Shown one piece after another: positions 46,685 to 57,890 of a DNA stretch of 64,000 nucleotides. A program made the translations under genes and the position numbers. Source of the DNA: Ariolimax columbianus (lineage: Eukaryota > Mollusca > Gastropoda > Stylommatophora > Arionidae); assembly GCA_036924085.1 (NCBI GenBank), contig JAVGWX010000011.1, positions 37,203,210 through 37,267,209 on the forward strand, read 5' to 3'. Under the pieces are notes generated by a model. The model did no database searches and had not been told where the DNA came from. It saw only the letters and a program-made list of their open reading frames with translations. Position 1 is the first letter of the stretch. Each line of letters opens with the position of its first letter.

Positions 46685-47385
46685 GTTGTTGTTGTTGCTG
46701 CTGCTGCTGCTGCTGTTGTGTAAATTCCACAAAGAGTAAGCTTACATTGTTAGTGACCCTGAAAAGGGCGGTGGGATGGGGGGGGGGGGGGTGGTGGTTG
46801 TTTTTTTTTATTAGATTAGCTTACATCCCGAGCGTGCTAATGAAGGTGGACCTCCCGGTGGTTGTGCTTTGCTTGGCTTCATCTGCGTGACGCTCAATAT
46901 TACGGGGATTAGGTCGATCCACCTCTCGTCAGCAATTGAGTCGTTAGTTGCTCATCGCAATCGATAATGGCGACATGATCAGACCGTTTTGTCTTGATGG
47001 TGCAACTTGCGCTCAATTTGGATTATAGTGAGGAAGAAACTGCGCTGGTCATCAACCTCACTCTCTGGTCCAGTGGCAAGACATCAGTCAAGACGAATGG
47101 ATGTAACTCATGATGTAGGCACTCTAGCACCACCACCCTTGAGACCAGAGGTCCTTTGACACTTGCAAGATTCGACCTGCCACCGTTTCCGTTCATCGCT
47201 TTGAGAGGCAAGTCCCTTACCTCTCAACCCCAGCGTCTGCCAGACTACCTTGATAACAGCCTGTTTCCAGGGCAAACTACATCAGAGACAGTTCGTGGTT
47301 TTTGTCAGTTTACTGTATCTGACCCAGACACGACGTCCTGGCCAGTATGTTGTGCCTGAACGGCCTCGCGCCTCAGTTTTAGATG
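46685..47385 (+). repeat. Family C copy with one array unit and inserted repeat D
   Basis: Starts with ttgttgttgctgctgctgct, then aagagtaagcttac, a G-rich run near 46779, gtgctaatgaaggtggacct, cttcatctgcgtgacgctca and gtcgatccacctctcgtcag. Repeat D interrupts at about 46936-47240. The element resumes with gataacagcctgtttccagg, has a single minisatellite unit (cgacgtcctggccagtatgt) and the 3' motif gcgcctcagtttt. Confidence 0.8.
46940..47235 (+). repeat. Repeat D inside family C
   Basis: Shares gttgctcatcgcaatcgata, aacttgcgctcaatttggat and actgcgctggtcatcaacct with 29830-29965, but extends further (to aaccccagcgtctgcc). Its position inside C suggests an insertion. Class unknown. Confidence 0.6.
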
Positions 47386-48149
47386 TACACTAAGATTGTG
47401 TGTATTTGAGTGTTGCCTACTTTAACGCTGATTACCTTGTATGTGATACTTGTCATCCTTATACCGTGTGACATTTGATTGACAAGATGGTGCAAATGAA
47501 TTACCAGCAACGACTAGTTATTCAACTGTCATTGCCATTGATGAAATGTGTGATTTGTAACTTCGGTGCTTGCATATCATCACAATTTGGCTGGATTACC
47601 TCCGCTGTCTCCTGTTGGTTTAATCATAGTGCGCTTGTCACTGTGTAGGTGATTTGACGTCCTGTGAATATCTGGAACACTATTTGGTACTCAAAGTTTC
47701 CTGTGTCATCTATTAAAAACATAGAAATTGAGTCCTGGATATCCGACATTTCCAACCTATTGGATGTCACACACGCGCTGCAGTGCGGGATACTTGTTTA
47801 CGGGAAAGGCTTCAGGAGTAAACCCTGATAAAAAATATGCAGCCTGTGTACTCTTCAGTCGTCTCAGTAGTGTCTTGCAACTGGCCAAATGAAGCTCAGA
47901 ACGAGATAGTAAGGTTGACGTATTGCGCAAGCCTGAATAACTTATCTAAATCGTCGCACAAGCCACCCGTCTCAGCGGGCAGAACAAACGGATTTTCCAC
48001 ACGCCTGAACAGAGAGTGTGGTCATCACCACACGTGACGGACAAACATCACTAAGAAATTGTTAGACTTCAGTACATTACGGCACGGTTTGTATGAGATA
48101 GGATGGCATGTTCATTTCCTAGCCGTATGCCAGGAACCCATTTATATGT
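47386..48149. other. Unassigned spacer
   Basis: No recognised gene or repeat family. Confidence 0.4.
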
Positions 48150-48245
48150 GCGTCGACTGCAGTGTGACGGCCCGTCATTTGCCGTGAAAAGCAAGTGCAC
48201 TACCACTACACTAATTAGACGCGCGAGAACGAACCATTAACACAC
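48150..48245 (-). repeat. tRNA-like SINE head or tRNA pseudogene
   Basis: The minus strand reads gcgtctaattagtgtagtgg, then tagtgcacttgcttttcacg, similar to the 56118-56195 element (gcgtctgattagtgtactgg, tagagcactcgcttttcaca). The A-box region is good; the B box is decayed. Not a functional tRNA. Confidence 0.6.
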
Positions 48246-48639
48246 AACCGACTCTAAGCCGGGTTTGTAGAGCCTGTACGCCGACACCATGGATTTACCG
48301 TAAAGCCGGAGACCTCACTCGTCTGTAAGACTAAGACTAAACAGGACGTGTAAAAAAGCTGAGCTATTAACTGTGCTAAACCTATCAATATTGGATTTGT
48401 TGTGAACAACATCACGCCAAAAGTACACAAACCCACTTTGCCGAAGGCAAGCATTTAGGATTAGTCTGACAGAAATATAATTATATACTTTGCTAAAAGC
48501 AAATTTGCTCAGTAAATACACTTTTATCACAGCTATTATTAGCTTTTCTGATGTTTGGCAACCAATCAAAAAGCCGTTTTCTAGTAATTTTGTGCACTTC
48601 GTACAACAAATTAATTCCAATAATCGTGTATCTACTTAT

Positions 48640-48970
48640 CCTGAAATCTTCGTGTATCGACTTATCCTGACGTGCTCGTATATCTACGTCTCATGAAATC
48701 TTCGTGTATCTACTTAACCTGACGTGCTCGTATATCTACGTCTCATGAAATATCCGTGTATCTACTTATCCTGACGTGCTCGTATATCTACGTCTCATGA
48801 AATATCCGTGTATCTACTTATCCTGACGTGCTCGTATATCTACGTCTCAGGAAATCTTCGTGTATCCACTTATCCTGACGTGCTCGTATATCTACGTCTC
48901 ATGAAATCTTCGTGTATCTTCTTATCCTGAAAGGTTCACGTATCTACTTATCCTGACAGGTTTGTGTATC
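48640..48970. repeat. 52-bp tandem repeat (about 6 units)
   Basis: Unit tgaaatatccgtgtatctac plus ttatcctgacgtgctcgtat plus atctacgtctca. The two middle units are identical; the end units are decayed. From 48971 to 49376 nothing is recognised. Confidence 0.93.
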
Positions 48971-49379
48971 TACATGAATGACTTGTTCACCTTTCTGACC
49001 TGTATTGTTAATCCATTATTCTTGGTAATTACTTGTTGCTTGTCTAACTTGTCCAAACTGTGTCCAATTGTTTCTGTTATCTTCGGGACATGATTATTCT
49101 ATCACCCTAGCTCTTGTTTGTTTAACACTCTCAATTTATTTTTGAAGAGGAAAAAGTTGTTTGTATGATTATTTGGAGTTATTACTTTTTAACTGAAACT
49201 TTCTATAGCTGGGCATGAGGCTGGCTACCATTTCCTGTAGAAACTTAAAGCAACAAAAACTTCCAATTCATATAAGCGTGTGGACATTTCGTGATGGCAT
49301 ATATTGGTTAGAAACATATGCTCCACAGAGAGCTGGACAAGTTTGAAGATGACAATGAACAGAGCTTACATAAATTGAT

Positions 49380-51038
49380 TTGCAAATGAAGAATCTCACC
49401 ATAGCAAGAAATCGGATGCAGCAGGCCCTAACATCGCTGGAAGAGTGGGCGAACTCATGGCTGGTCAAAATAAACGAGGAGAAAACCACATGTACAATAT
49501 TCTCGCTTTCAATCAAACGCCAAATTACCAAATTAAGTTTAAATGGCAAATTCCTGCAGCCAAACGACAACCCAAACTATCTGGGAGTCACATTTGATCG
49601 GCGCATGACATGGAAAAGTCAGATCGAGAGAAACCGAATGAGAGCCAGAGAAACAATGGCAATCATGAGGAAACTTGCTGGCACAAGCTGGGGAGCAGAC
49701 GAAAGCATACTGAAGAAACTGTACACTGGAAGAGTGAGACCAGTTCTCGAGTATGGCATTGCGGCATGGACAACAGCAGCAAAGGCGAACTTCGATAAAA
49801 TTAGCAAACTTCAAAACCAAGCCATGAGAGTTATAACAGGAGGCATGAAGTCAACACCAATTGTAGCACTTGAAAAGATTACAAAACTGCAATCCATGAC
49901 CGATAGAAGAGACTGCAGAGCCCAGCTGCAGTCAGAGAAACTCCGAAGACTGACTGACCATCCAATGCACCAGAGACTAAACAATCTGGGAAATGGGAAA
50001 CTAAAGCGGAGAAACTTTGCAGAAATAGCCAAAGCAAAGATGCACGAAGATCCCATAAACGCACTAACAACACCAAAGCCCATCACTACTGTACGAAAAC
50101 CTACCTGGAGGCAGGATATATTTCCAGAGGTGGTAGAAAATATACCAGGTATTGGAAACAAAAACTGCCAGACTGAAAAAGAAAGGAGAGATACTACCCT
50201 AAGCTTTATATCGAAAAACTACCCAAGCATGGACTGGACCCATGCATACACCGACGGTTCTGTAACAAACACTACACAGAACGGAGGGGCAGGAGCATTC
50301 CTGAACCTACCAAATGGCAGAAAAATAACACTGTCATTCGCTTCTGGTAAGTACATAAGCAATTTCAGAGCGGAGGCAGAGGCACTGAGGGGGGCAGTGG
50401 AAGAAATGGTGACACATAAAGAAAATAAAAGCCATACAGTCCTGCTTACAGATGCTCTGGCCGTAGTCACAGCGCTAAAAAGCCAGAAAAACACTGAGCT
50501 TAATGACTTAAGAGCAGTACTCTGTCAACTATGCCAGCAGTCCGCACCAAAAAGGGTAGTGGTACAGTGGGTCCCATCACACTGCAACATCCAAGGCAAC
50601 GAGGAGGCAGACAGACTGGCAAAAGAAGGTGCAAGACTACCACAAACAGATACTAGTATGAAGTATGATGAGTCAAAACGGCTTATTAAAGCCTGATACA
50701 TGACCAAATGGGAAACGGAACATACCGGCTACACCAAAAACGATGCCTATTACCAGTTGAACAGAAGAGAGCAGGTCGTTGTCTTCAGACTTCGCACTGG
50801 CCACAACAGACTGAGGTACCACCTATTCAACAAATTGAAGATAGGTGGTACCGACGAATGCCCGTGTGGTACCGGGAAAATGACCGCTGAGCATCTGCTG
50901 CAGAACTGCCCGACATACGAGGATCAGAGAGAGCAGATGTGGCCATCACCAGTGGCAACACAAGACAAGCTTTATGGCAGTGTCGACAGCCTCAGGATGA
51001 CCGCCGCTTTTTTCGAAAAAATAATGGTTACTGTCTGA
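49380..51038 (+). pseudogene. RT thumb, connection, RNase H and zinc-like tail (one in-frame stop)
   Basis: An open frame of 438 codons (49380-50696) is followed, after a single TGA, by 112 more codons in the same frame (50700-51038). Features: thumb region (NYLGVTFDRRMTW, VRPVLEYGIAAWT), a connection segment, then RNase H with YTDGS, an acidic E in the AEAEAL helix, LLTDALAVV, and VPSHCNIQGNEEADRLA. The tail has HTGYTKNDAYYQLN and C.CG...H...C (DECPCGTGKMTAEHLLQNC). At the stop, copy 1 has an arginine codon, so TGA most likely arose from CGA or AGA by one base change. The first in-frame ATG lies in the TSD, in host DNA, and the RT catalytic box is absent. Confidence 0.93.
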
Positions 51039-51067
51039 CTGCGTACGATGAAGAAGAAGAAGAAGAA
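49391..51067 (+). mobile_element. RNase H LINE, copy 2, 5'-truncated with 14-bp TSD
   Basis: Flanked by the perfect direct repeat gatttgcaaatgaa (49377-49390 and 51068-51081). It starts just after the RT FADD box (KNLT equivalent) and ends gtacgatgaagaagaagaag. Same family as 33093-36704 and 52321-52831. The near-intact frame and perfect TSD make it the youngest copy of this family in the window. Confidence 0.93.
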
Positions 51068-51159
51068 GATTTGCAAATGAATAGCAGACACTTCGGCCAA
51101 TCGACAGATCCATAGTGCATATTGATTTTCTGCCATTACTGTCGCTTGATACCAATGTT

Positions 51160-51715
51160 CCTACCTACATACTTAGTTATTTGTTCACTCCTCTTTTACC
51201 CTGAAGTGTAAAGATATAAGCTTTACTACCGACCTACTTAGTTATTTGTTCACTCCTCTTTTACCCTGAAGTGTAAAGATACAAGCTTTACTACCGACCT
51301 ACTTAGTTATTTGTCCACTCCTCTTCTAATCTGAAGTGTAAAGATACAAGCTTTACTACCGACCTACTTAGTTATTTGTTCACTCCTTTTCTACACTGAA
51401 GTGTAAAGATACAAGCTTTACTACCTACCGACAGACTTAGTTATTTGTTCACCCCTCTTCTACCCTGAAGTGTAAAGATACAAGCTTTACTACCTACCGA
51501 CCAACTTAGTTATTTGTTCACCCCTCTTCTACCCTGAAGTGTAAAGATACAAGCTTTACTACCTACCGACCAACTTAGTTATTTGTTCACCCCTCTTCTA
51601 CCCTGAAGTGTAAAGATACAAGCTTTACTACCTACCTTCCTACTTAGTTATTTGTTCACCCTTCTTCTACCCTGAGGTGTAAAGATACAAGTCTTTCTAC
51701 CTACCTACGTATTCC
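51160..51715. repeat. 65-69-bp tandem repeat (about 8 units)
   Basis: Unit ctacttagttatttgttcac plus tcctcttttaccctgaagtg plus taaagatacaagctttacta plus ccgac. Later units carry an extra 'ctac'. The flanks are decayed. Confidence 0.95.
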
Positions 51716-51795
51716 TTTACTCATTCTTTACTCTGTGCTGCGATGAAACAAGCCTTGTTTTAATCTAGATTACCTTTCTAGTTAACTGAAATTCT

Positions 51796-52110
51796 TTTTC
51801 TTCGGCGTTCGCCCTGAAAAGGGCGTTATGACTCTCTCTCGCAATTTTCAGCGATGCTGCGATATCTGCGGTGCTCAACCAGACATATCCGGGTTCAGCT
51901 GGCTTTTTCGGGTACCTAGTTAGTCTTTCCACTGCGATCTGTATTCTTATAGCCAGACTACACTAGTGCAGTCTGTTTCCAAAGCCGCCACTTGGAGACG
52001 GAATCGGGTCCTAGTCAGCTCTGACTCGCTGATCCTGAAACGTCCAGTCAATTTTGTGTAGCTGGCTGCTGTCGACTCATTCAATGTGCTGCATGGTCGG
52101 TCCCTTAGAA
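51796..52110 (-). repeat. Family A-related repeat, divergent subfamily
   Basis: Resembles family A in layout (tail-side ttcttcggcgttcgccctga, then gctgcgatatctgcggtgct, cagacatatccgggttcagc, ctgactcgctgatcctgaa, and the 5' side gtgctgcatggtcggtccc), but with many differences. An inverted relative is at 61270-61530. The minus translation retains short LINE-tail-like stretches. Confidence 0.6.
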
Positions 52111-52320
52111 GAAGATAACTAAAACAATGGTCAAATAATAGGATCCACTGGCGGAGCGGGTATATGCCAAATAAACTTGTAATCATCTCAATGCTGCCTA
52201 ACTTTATCATGTGAAACAGCTCTTGACTGTGGAATGGAGATTAACGCTGGAAAGACGGGAATAATGACCAGCACCGCCGTGGGCTATAACAGTCGGGTAA
52301 CACGTCAATTCAGATCTCGC

Positions 52321-52831
52321 CATCTTCTTCTTCTTCGTACGCTGTCAGACGTCAACCTGAATTTGTTCAAAGAAAGCAGCAGTCATCATGAGGCTGTCGA
52401 CACTGCCATAGAGCTTGTCCAGTGTTGCCACTGGTGATCGCCACGTGTGCTGTCTCTGGTCCTCGTGTGTCTGGCATTTTGCAGCAGATGTTCAGCGGTC
52501 ATTGCTCCTGTACCACAGGTGCATTCGTCAGTAGCACCCATCTTCAGTTTATTGAATAGATGGTACCTCAGTCTGTTGTGGCCTGTGCGGAGTCTGAAGA
52601 CCACGACCTGCTCTCTTCTGTTCAACTGGTAATAATCATCATTTTTTGTGTTGCCAGTATGCTCTGTTTCCTATTTCGCCATGTATCTGGCCCTAATTAA
52701 CCTTTTGGATTCTTCGTAGGTCACACTAGAATCTGGTTGTGGTAACCTTGCACCTTCTTTTCCCAGTCTGTCTGCCTCCTCGTTGCCTTGAATTTTACAG
52801 TGAGATTGAACCCACTGTACCACTACTCTTT
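52321..52831 (-). pseudogene. RNase H LINE, copy 3, 3' fragment
   Basis: From the (GAA)n tail (cttcttcttcttcgtacgct on the plus strand) through the C-terminal tail (frame 52625-52386: REQVVVFRLRTGHNRLRYHL, TDECTCGTGAMTAEHLLQN) up to the RNase H region, where it is cut at 'ccactactctttt'. Some tail cysteines remain. No TSD is obvious. Confidence 0.88.
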
Positions 52832-53040
52832 TCTGATATTAGCATACAGAGAAATGGCGGTGAAGACTTATACTGAGCTGAAAAACGGGCGCACATTACA
52901 GGCAGAAATAGAAAGACAGAATCTTGAGCTTCCAAACCAATCACAGGACTGAATGACTTTATGATCATCGTCAGTTTCTTCTTCTTCCTCCTCATATGGT
53001 GCTCCGCATCAGGCCAAATTATTTTGCAAAATTTCATGAA

Positions 53041-53400
53041 TGCCTACTGTAGATACAGGTTTTCTAACTCACGAAGAAATCCCTTGGAAAATTCACATTC
53101 CTAATGCTGACTAAATAACGGAACTTGCATGTGTCACCTATCAGTACAACTATAATAGCGTGTTCGTGAAACAATGATGGATATGCAGTTGGCTTCAGGG
53201 CTCGATTATGTGAAAAGATCACTCTCAACAGTGATTTGTGGTGTATTGTACCGTGCATTTGTTGTATTTCTCTGTGTGGATCATAGATTAATTATACATC
53301 TTACAATATGAGTTCCGTTATTTATTCGGCTTAGGAATGTGACGGTTCAGGAGATTTTCTCGGTGAGTCAGACGGCCTATCTAAAGTAAGCCATGGTTCA
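53041..53400. mobile_element. Foldback/TIR element, family E, uninterrupted copy
   Basis: The left arm (gcctactgtagata, tctaactcacgaagaaatc, cacattcctaatgctgacta, aataacggaact) is matched by the inverted right arm (gagttccgttatttattcgg, cttaggaatgtgacgg, tctcggtgagtcagacggcc, tatctaaagtaagcc). It has the same arms and middle as 5485-6835. It lacks coding capacity. Confidence 0.75.
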
Positions 53401-53564
53401 GGACATAGCATTTCAAATGACGTCTCTCCGATCTAGGCCTTCTTTACTCTTTGGCTGCCCACTGTCTACCTACTAGACTATATGTTTCTGCCTGGCTTGA
53501 TTTGTTCTTAACCTTGGATGTATACAGAAAGTAATGATGATACAGCAGGCATTCCTGGCGGTGT

Positions 53565-54440
53565 CTTAGTTGTTGAATGCCTACAATGAGCACGACAACC
53601 GTTGTGTGAACTCTGATCAAGTCGTTAGGTGGTCGGTGGCAGCAGCTTCCCTCACAACGTGCATGCAGAAGAACGTGGACCAGGCCCATCCAGGTGGATG
53701 TGATATGCTTGGCTTCTTCTGCGTGTCGCTTACTACTATGGGGATCATGTCGATCGCCCACCTGGTTGGCCAGACTGCCATAAGACAGACTGTATCCCGT
53801 GAGAACTGGGAGGAAGTGAAGCGGGGACCTTGGTCAGTATCTTTTTCCCTAACCTTAACATTACTCGACCCTTAGTTTTCTCCCTGCCCCTGACCAACAT
53901 TACCCGACCAGTATATTTCCCCGTGACCCTGACTTACATTACCCGACCAGTATTTTTCAACGTGATCCTGGCCAACATTACCCGACCAGTATGTTTCCCC
54001 GTGACCCTGACTAACATTACCCGACCAGTATATTTTCCCGTGACCTGACTAACATTACCCGACCAGTATATTTCCCCGTGACCCTGACCAACATTACCCG
54101 ACCAGTATATGTCCCCCGTGACCCTGATTAACATTACACGACCAGTATATTTCCCCGTGACCCTGACTAACATTACCCGGCCAGTATATTTCCCCGTGAC
54201 CCTAATATTACCCGACCAGTATATTTACCAGTGACCCTAATATTACTCGACCAGTATATTTCCCCGTGACCCTGACCAACATTACCCGACCAGTATATTT
54301 CCCCGTGACCCTAATATTACCCGACCAGTATTTTTCCGCCGACCCTGACCTACATTATTCGATCAGTATACTTTCCATGACCTTCACTATCATTTTCCGA
54401 CCAGTATGTTTTCCCTGACAAGACGTTAGTCTCCTCTCGT
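53565..54440 (+). repeat. Family C copy with 39-bp minisatellite (about 15 units)
   Basis: The 5' part has ttgttgaatgcctacaatga, tgatatgcttggcttcttct, gcgtgtcgcttactactatg and gggatcatgtcgatcgccca. The array (about 53834-54420) has the unit gaccctgactaacattaccc plus gaccagtatatttccccgt. The 3' motif is gacaagacgttagtctcctc. The array sequence differs markedly from the arrays in the 29.3-kb and 41.3-kb copies, although all derive from a similar 'ggtcagtatgttgtgcctgac' core. Confidence 0.85.
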
Positions 54441-55429
54441 GGGGCCATAAGGACATACATGTTCCTAGCTGCGCCAGAGCAGAGAATTTTCACTATAAAA
54501 ATGCATCTCTTGGTCTCCCTCCCCACCTCTAACAAAAAAAGCAAGGTGTCCTATACCTCATTAAACCACAATACGTCACCGAACCAGCCCAAAAGTCCCA
54601 CCGGAACATGCCAAACACAGAACCATCATTAACATTATGTGTTCAGCCCTCAAGTAAGGGATATAATCAACGTTGGAAACATGTAACTGTGCATCCTCGG
54701 GTTATTTATTTCTCTGTAGCTTTCCGATAGCTGATATGTTACCTTTGTTTAGGAATACTACAGCAAAACATACTTGTTCACAGAAGTTAGCTCCTCCCTC
54801 AGACACATGTAGCAAAATAGTATTCTGGTACAGTTTTAGACTTTCACGTTTCCCACCGTTGAGCAGATATACCTCGCAAGATTTCTAACATAGCGTTGAG
54901 ATGATGTTTTGGTTTCTGCAGTTGTCATACATATACGTGGAGTGTGTAGCCAAATCGACAGCAAGGTGGTTTACTAGACTGGGATTACAACGTACCATAG
55001 GCTGGAATTCACGGATGGACACCAAAAAATTCAGGCCGCAATTCGTGCCTGGTACGTCCGGTCCTCCAGCCGACCCAGTAGAAAATAGATACCTCGCATA
55101 CAACTAATGAAGTACAAGGCAGCGAGAAAAGGAACAGGGTATCCTACCTCGTACAAGTTGTGATTTAGTATACTGAAGTCCATAACAACATCATTACCCA
55201 CAGTAGTGTGAATACTATGGGACAAACCTTGACTTAGTATACTGAAGTCTCTAACAAATTCATTCCCCGAATGCAGTGTAACTACTATGGGACAAACTTT
55301 GCTTTTATTACCTGGCAGTAGTGTAACTACTATGTGTGCCCTTATGAGAAAGCAGGAAATAGTATTCTGCAAATCCCCATGATAAACGAGCTGTGTACAG
55401 AACATTTCTAGTAACATCTTAGTCTTAGT
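54441..55429. other. Unassigned spacer
   Basis: A short local repeat at about 55150-55340 (gtgtaactactatgggacaa with variants, about 3 units) is present. No recognised gene; frames of 60-130 codons show no family similarity. Confidence 0.4.
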
Positions 55430-55775
55430 CGATCTATACTTCTACAGGGGTAGATGCCCCAGCCAGGTCCCAGCTGATGCGTGTAGCTAGGAGGAGGATT
55501 TCCAGCTTAGTGGGTTAGGCTCGAGATGCGTTGGAACAAGTTCCGCGGTGGGTGGTTAACGGATGTGCGAGTTCACCTTAATAGACTCAAACACTAGAGC
55601 AAATTAGACCCGCTGCCTGTTAGACGCCATCTACGCTGCACTTAAAAAATCACCTAACCATGGCCGGTGATATGCCATGTCACACAGTTAGTCGCCTCTT
55701 ACGATTTGTTCTCTGTGAGACAGTGGTGCTACTCTTGTCCTTGTCATACACAAAGACCCCGGAGGAAGCACTCTG
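55430..55775 (-). repeat. Family B copy, minus orientation
   Basis: On the plus strand the inverted landmarks are seen: acttctacaggggtagatgc, ttaacggatgtgcgagttca, cttaatagactcaaacacta, ccatgtcacacagttagtcg and cttgtcatacacaaagaccc. The middle part differs from the other copies. From 55776 to 56117 no gene is seen, only a GTT-rich tract near 55900. Confidence 0.8.
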
Positions 55776-56117
55776 GAATCACAAAATAAACCTGCTTCGT
55801 GTTGTTGCAGCCCGGGTGTAGTCATTACTGTGGCATACCTAGTTGTTGAGCAGCTTTGGCTTGTCGTCGGCGAACGTTAGCACCTTCCAACGGCAGCCTT
55901 TTGTTGTTGTTGTTGTTTTTGTTTTTGTTTTTTTTTTGTTATATCAGGCATGAGGATTTATACGGTTGTGGAATAAAGGGCTCTGGCTTCAGCAGTCTCC
56001 GCACAGTGTCACGATTAGGCGTTTATTTCACTTCCAATAAAAGAAGGAAAAAATCTTGGCCTTATCGGTGCTCAAGCTTAACCTTTCGATCTCCCACTTG
56101 TTCTATTGTTAGTTTTA

Positions 56118-56195
56118 GAGCGTCTGATTAGTGTACTGGTAGAGCACTCGCTTTTCACAGCAAAGATGAGGGGTTCAACTTCCACGATCTTAACG
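56118..56195 (+). repeat. tRNA-like SINE head or tRNA pseudogene
   Basis: gcgtctgattagtgtactgg, then tagagcactcgcttttcaca, then gatgaggggttcaacttcca: A-box and B-box-like (GGTTCAACTTCC) segments at tRNA-like spacing. Pairing of the acceptor and T arms is poor, so it is a tRNA-derived remnant rather than a working gene. Confidence 0.65.
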
Positions 56196-56364
56196 TGAGT
56201 CTTCCAATATTGACTAATGTCTTCCAAGCACTCTTAAAGGCTCGCTGGGCCAATAGAAAGCGGTTGTGACGGAATCTGAAATTATCCAACAGAGGCCAGT
56301 TGGGTAGAAATTGGCAGCACTGAAACAATTTCACAAAACGAACTTCTGGTTCACATGATCCTGT

Positions 56365-57000
56365 TGTCCGTCTGTGTTCTGTGTGTAGATAAATTCGAAA
56401 AGTCCTTCTTATGTTCTGTGTCTAGAAAACTCGAAAAGTCCTTCTGTGTTCTGTGTCAAGGAAACTCGAAATGTCTGTCTTGTGTTCTGTGTCTAGGAAA
56501 CTCGAAAAGTCCGTCGGTGTTCTGTGTCTAGAAAACTCGAAATGTCCGTCTGTGTTCTGTGTATAGAAAACTCGAAACGTCCGTCTGTGTTTTGTGTCTA
56601 GACAACTCGAAACGTCCGTCTGTGTTCTGTGTCTAGGAAACTCGAAAAGTCCGTCTGTGTTCTGTGTCTAGAAAACTCGAAACGTCCGTCTGTGTTTTGT
56701 GTCTAGACAACTCGAAACGTCCGTCTGTGTTCTGTGTCTAGGAAACTCGAAAAGTCCGTCTGTGTTCTGTGTCTAGACAACCCGAAACGTCCGTCTGTGT
56801 TCTGTGTCTAGGAAACTCCAAAAGTCCGTCTGTGTTCTGTGTCTAGACAACTCGAAACGTCCGTCTGTGTTCTGTGTCTAGGAAACTCCAAAAGTCCGTC
56901 TGTGTTCTGTGTCTAGACAACTCGAAACGTCCGTCTTTGTTCTGTGTTCTGTGTCTAGAAAACTGGAAAAATCCGTCTGTGTTCTGTGTCTAGAAAACTG
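56365..57000. repeat. 35-bp minisatellite (about 18 units)
   Basis: Unit gtctgtgttctgtgtctaga plus aaactcgaaacgtcc, with alternation of aaactcgaaaagtcc and caactcgaaacgtcc giving a two-unit higher-order pattern. Confidence 0.95.
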
Positions 57001-57214
57001 GCACGACGGGAATTTAGGAAGGTGACAGTCAATGGTGACAGCTAGATACAGATCGCTCTGGGTAAGTGATAACAAAATCAGCAGATGCATGTACATTTAT
57101 CACGTGGGGACGATGTTGACACATAATGACAAATCTGCGGACAATGAAAGGTTGACTCCACAGAACATAGACATCAGACTTTTCTCAGAAATTACTCAAG
57201 CGGGAAAGGAAGCC

Positions 57215-57540
57215 AGGCTTTGTTGTTCTTTTTCTCATTCCCCCCTACTTTTTTCTTATTCACACCCTTCTCCTCCTCCTCATTTTCTTTCTTTTCCTTC
57301 TTTTCTTTCATTTCTTTCTTCTCTATCTTCTCCTTTTATTTTCTGTCTTTCTTTTCTTTATATTTTTCTTTCTTCTCTTTCTTTTTCTTCTTTTGCTTCT
57401 TATTCTTTTTTTTTCTCTTCTTCGTCTTTATCTTATTTTTCTTCTGCGTATTCTTCTTCTTCTTCTTGGTACATTTTCAGACACCAACTTGAATACATCT
57501 CAAGAAAGCAATCGTTAGCCTGAGACTTGTCACATAACTC
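57215..57540 (-). repeat. Pyrimidine tract joined to a decayed LINE 3' end
   Basis: A T/C tract from about 57235 to 57470. Next is ttcttcttcttggtacattt and then cagacaccaacttgaataca, closely resembling the 3' end of the RNase H LINE (compare 52323-52370, 'cttcttcgtacgctgtcagacgtcaacctgaat'). It is probably an old 3' fragment of that LINE whose (GAA)n tail expanded into the long tract. Confidence 0.6.
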
Positions 57541-57649
57541 AGTCAAGCAGGAGCGAATGTGAAGACTTTCAAATAAGCTAGACACATAAGTCTTCTATTG
57601 TATACCGCTGGTGGCCAGATCAGAGGAACGAAATGTAATTCAGTTAGAG

Positions 57650-57890
57650 AATTCTGATATCTAAAAAGCACGGCAGAATGGACATAAAGAACGAAAGCGG
57701 CACTTCCATTGATAGGTTACAAGGCTGGTAGAGCTGGTTACAGGGCATGCCGTGATGGTCGCAAGGCAGATGGACAGATGACATTAGAGCTATTGTGCAG
57801 CGACACGGGCTCACACTGACCGCTGCAAGGCAATTGGCGCAGGACAGACGACTTAAGATCCCCATGGTGCTAAACGGCACAAGTGGAAAG
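57650..57890 (+). pseudogene. LINE C-terminal remnant
   Basis: The plus strand encodes WTDDIRAIVQRHGLTLTAAR, then QLAQDRRLKIPMVLNGTSGK (about 57772-57890), which fits the end of an RTE-like LINE polyprotein. The upstream piece 57640-57700 (attcagttagagaattctga) matches 60735-60760. From 57891 to 58139 nothing is recognised. Confidence 0.6.

Noticed and set aside
49380..50696. A functional 438-codon host gene
   Set aside because: It lies between the TSD copies of a 5'-truncated LINE, contains RT thumb and RNase H motifs, starts in the TSD and is cut by a TGA in the middle of the original protein.
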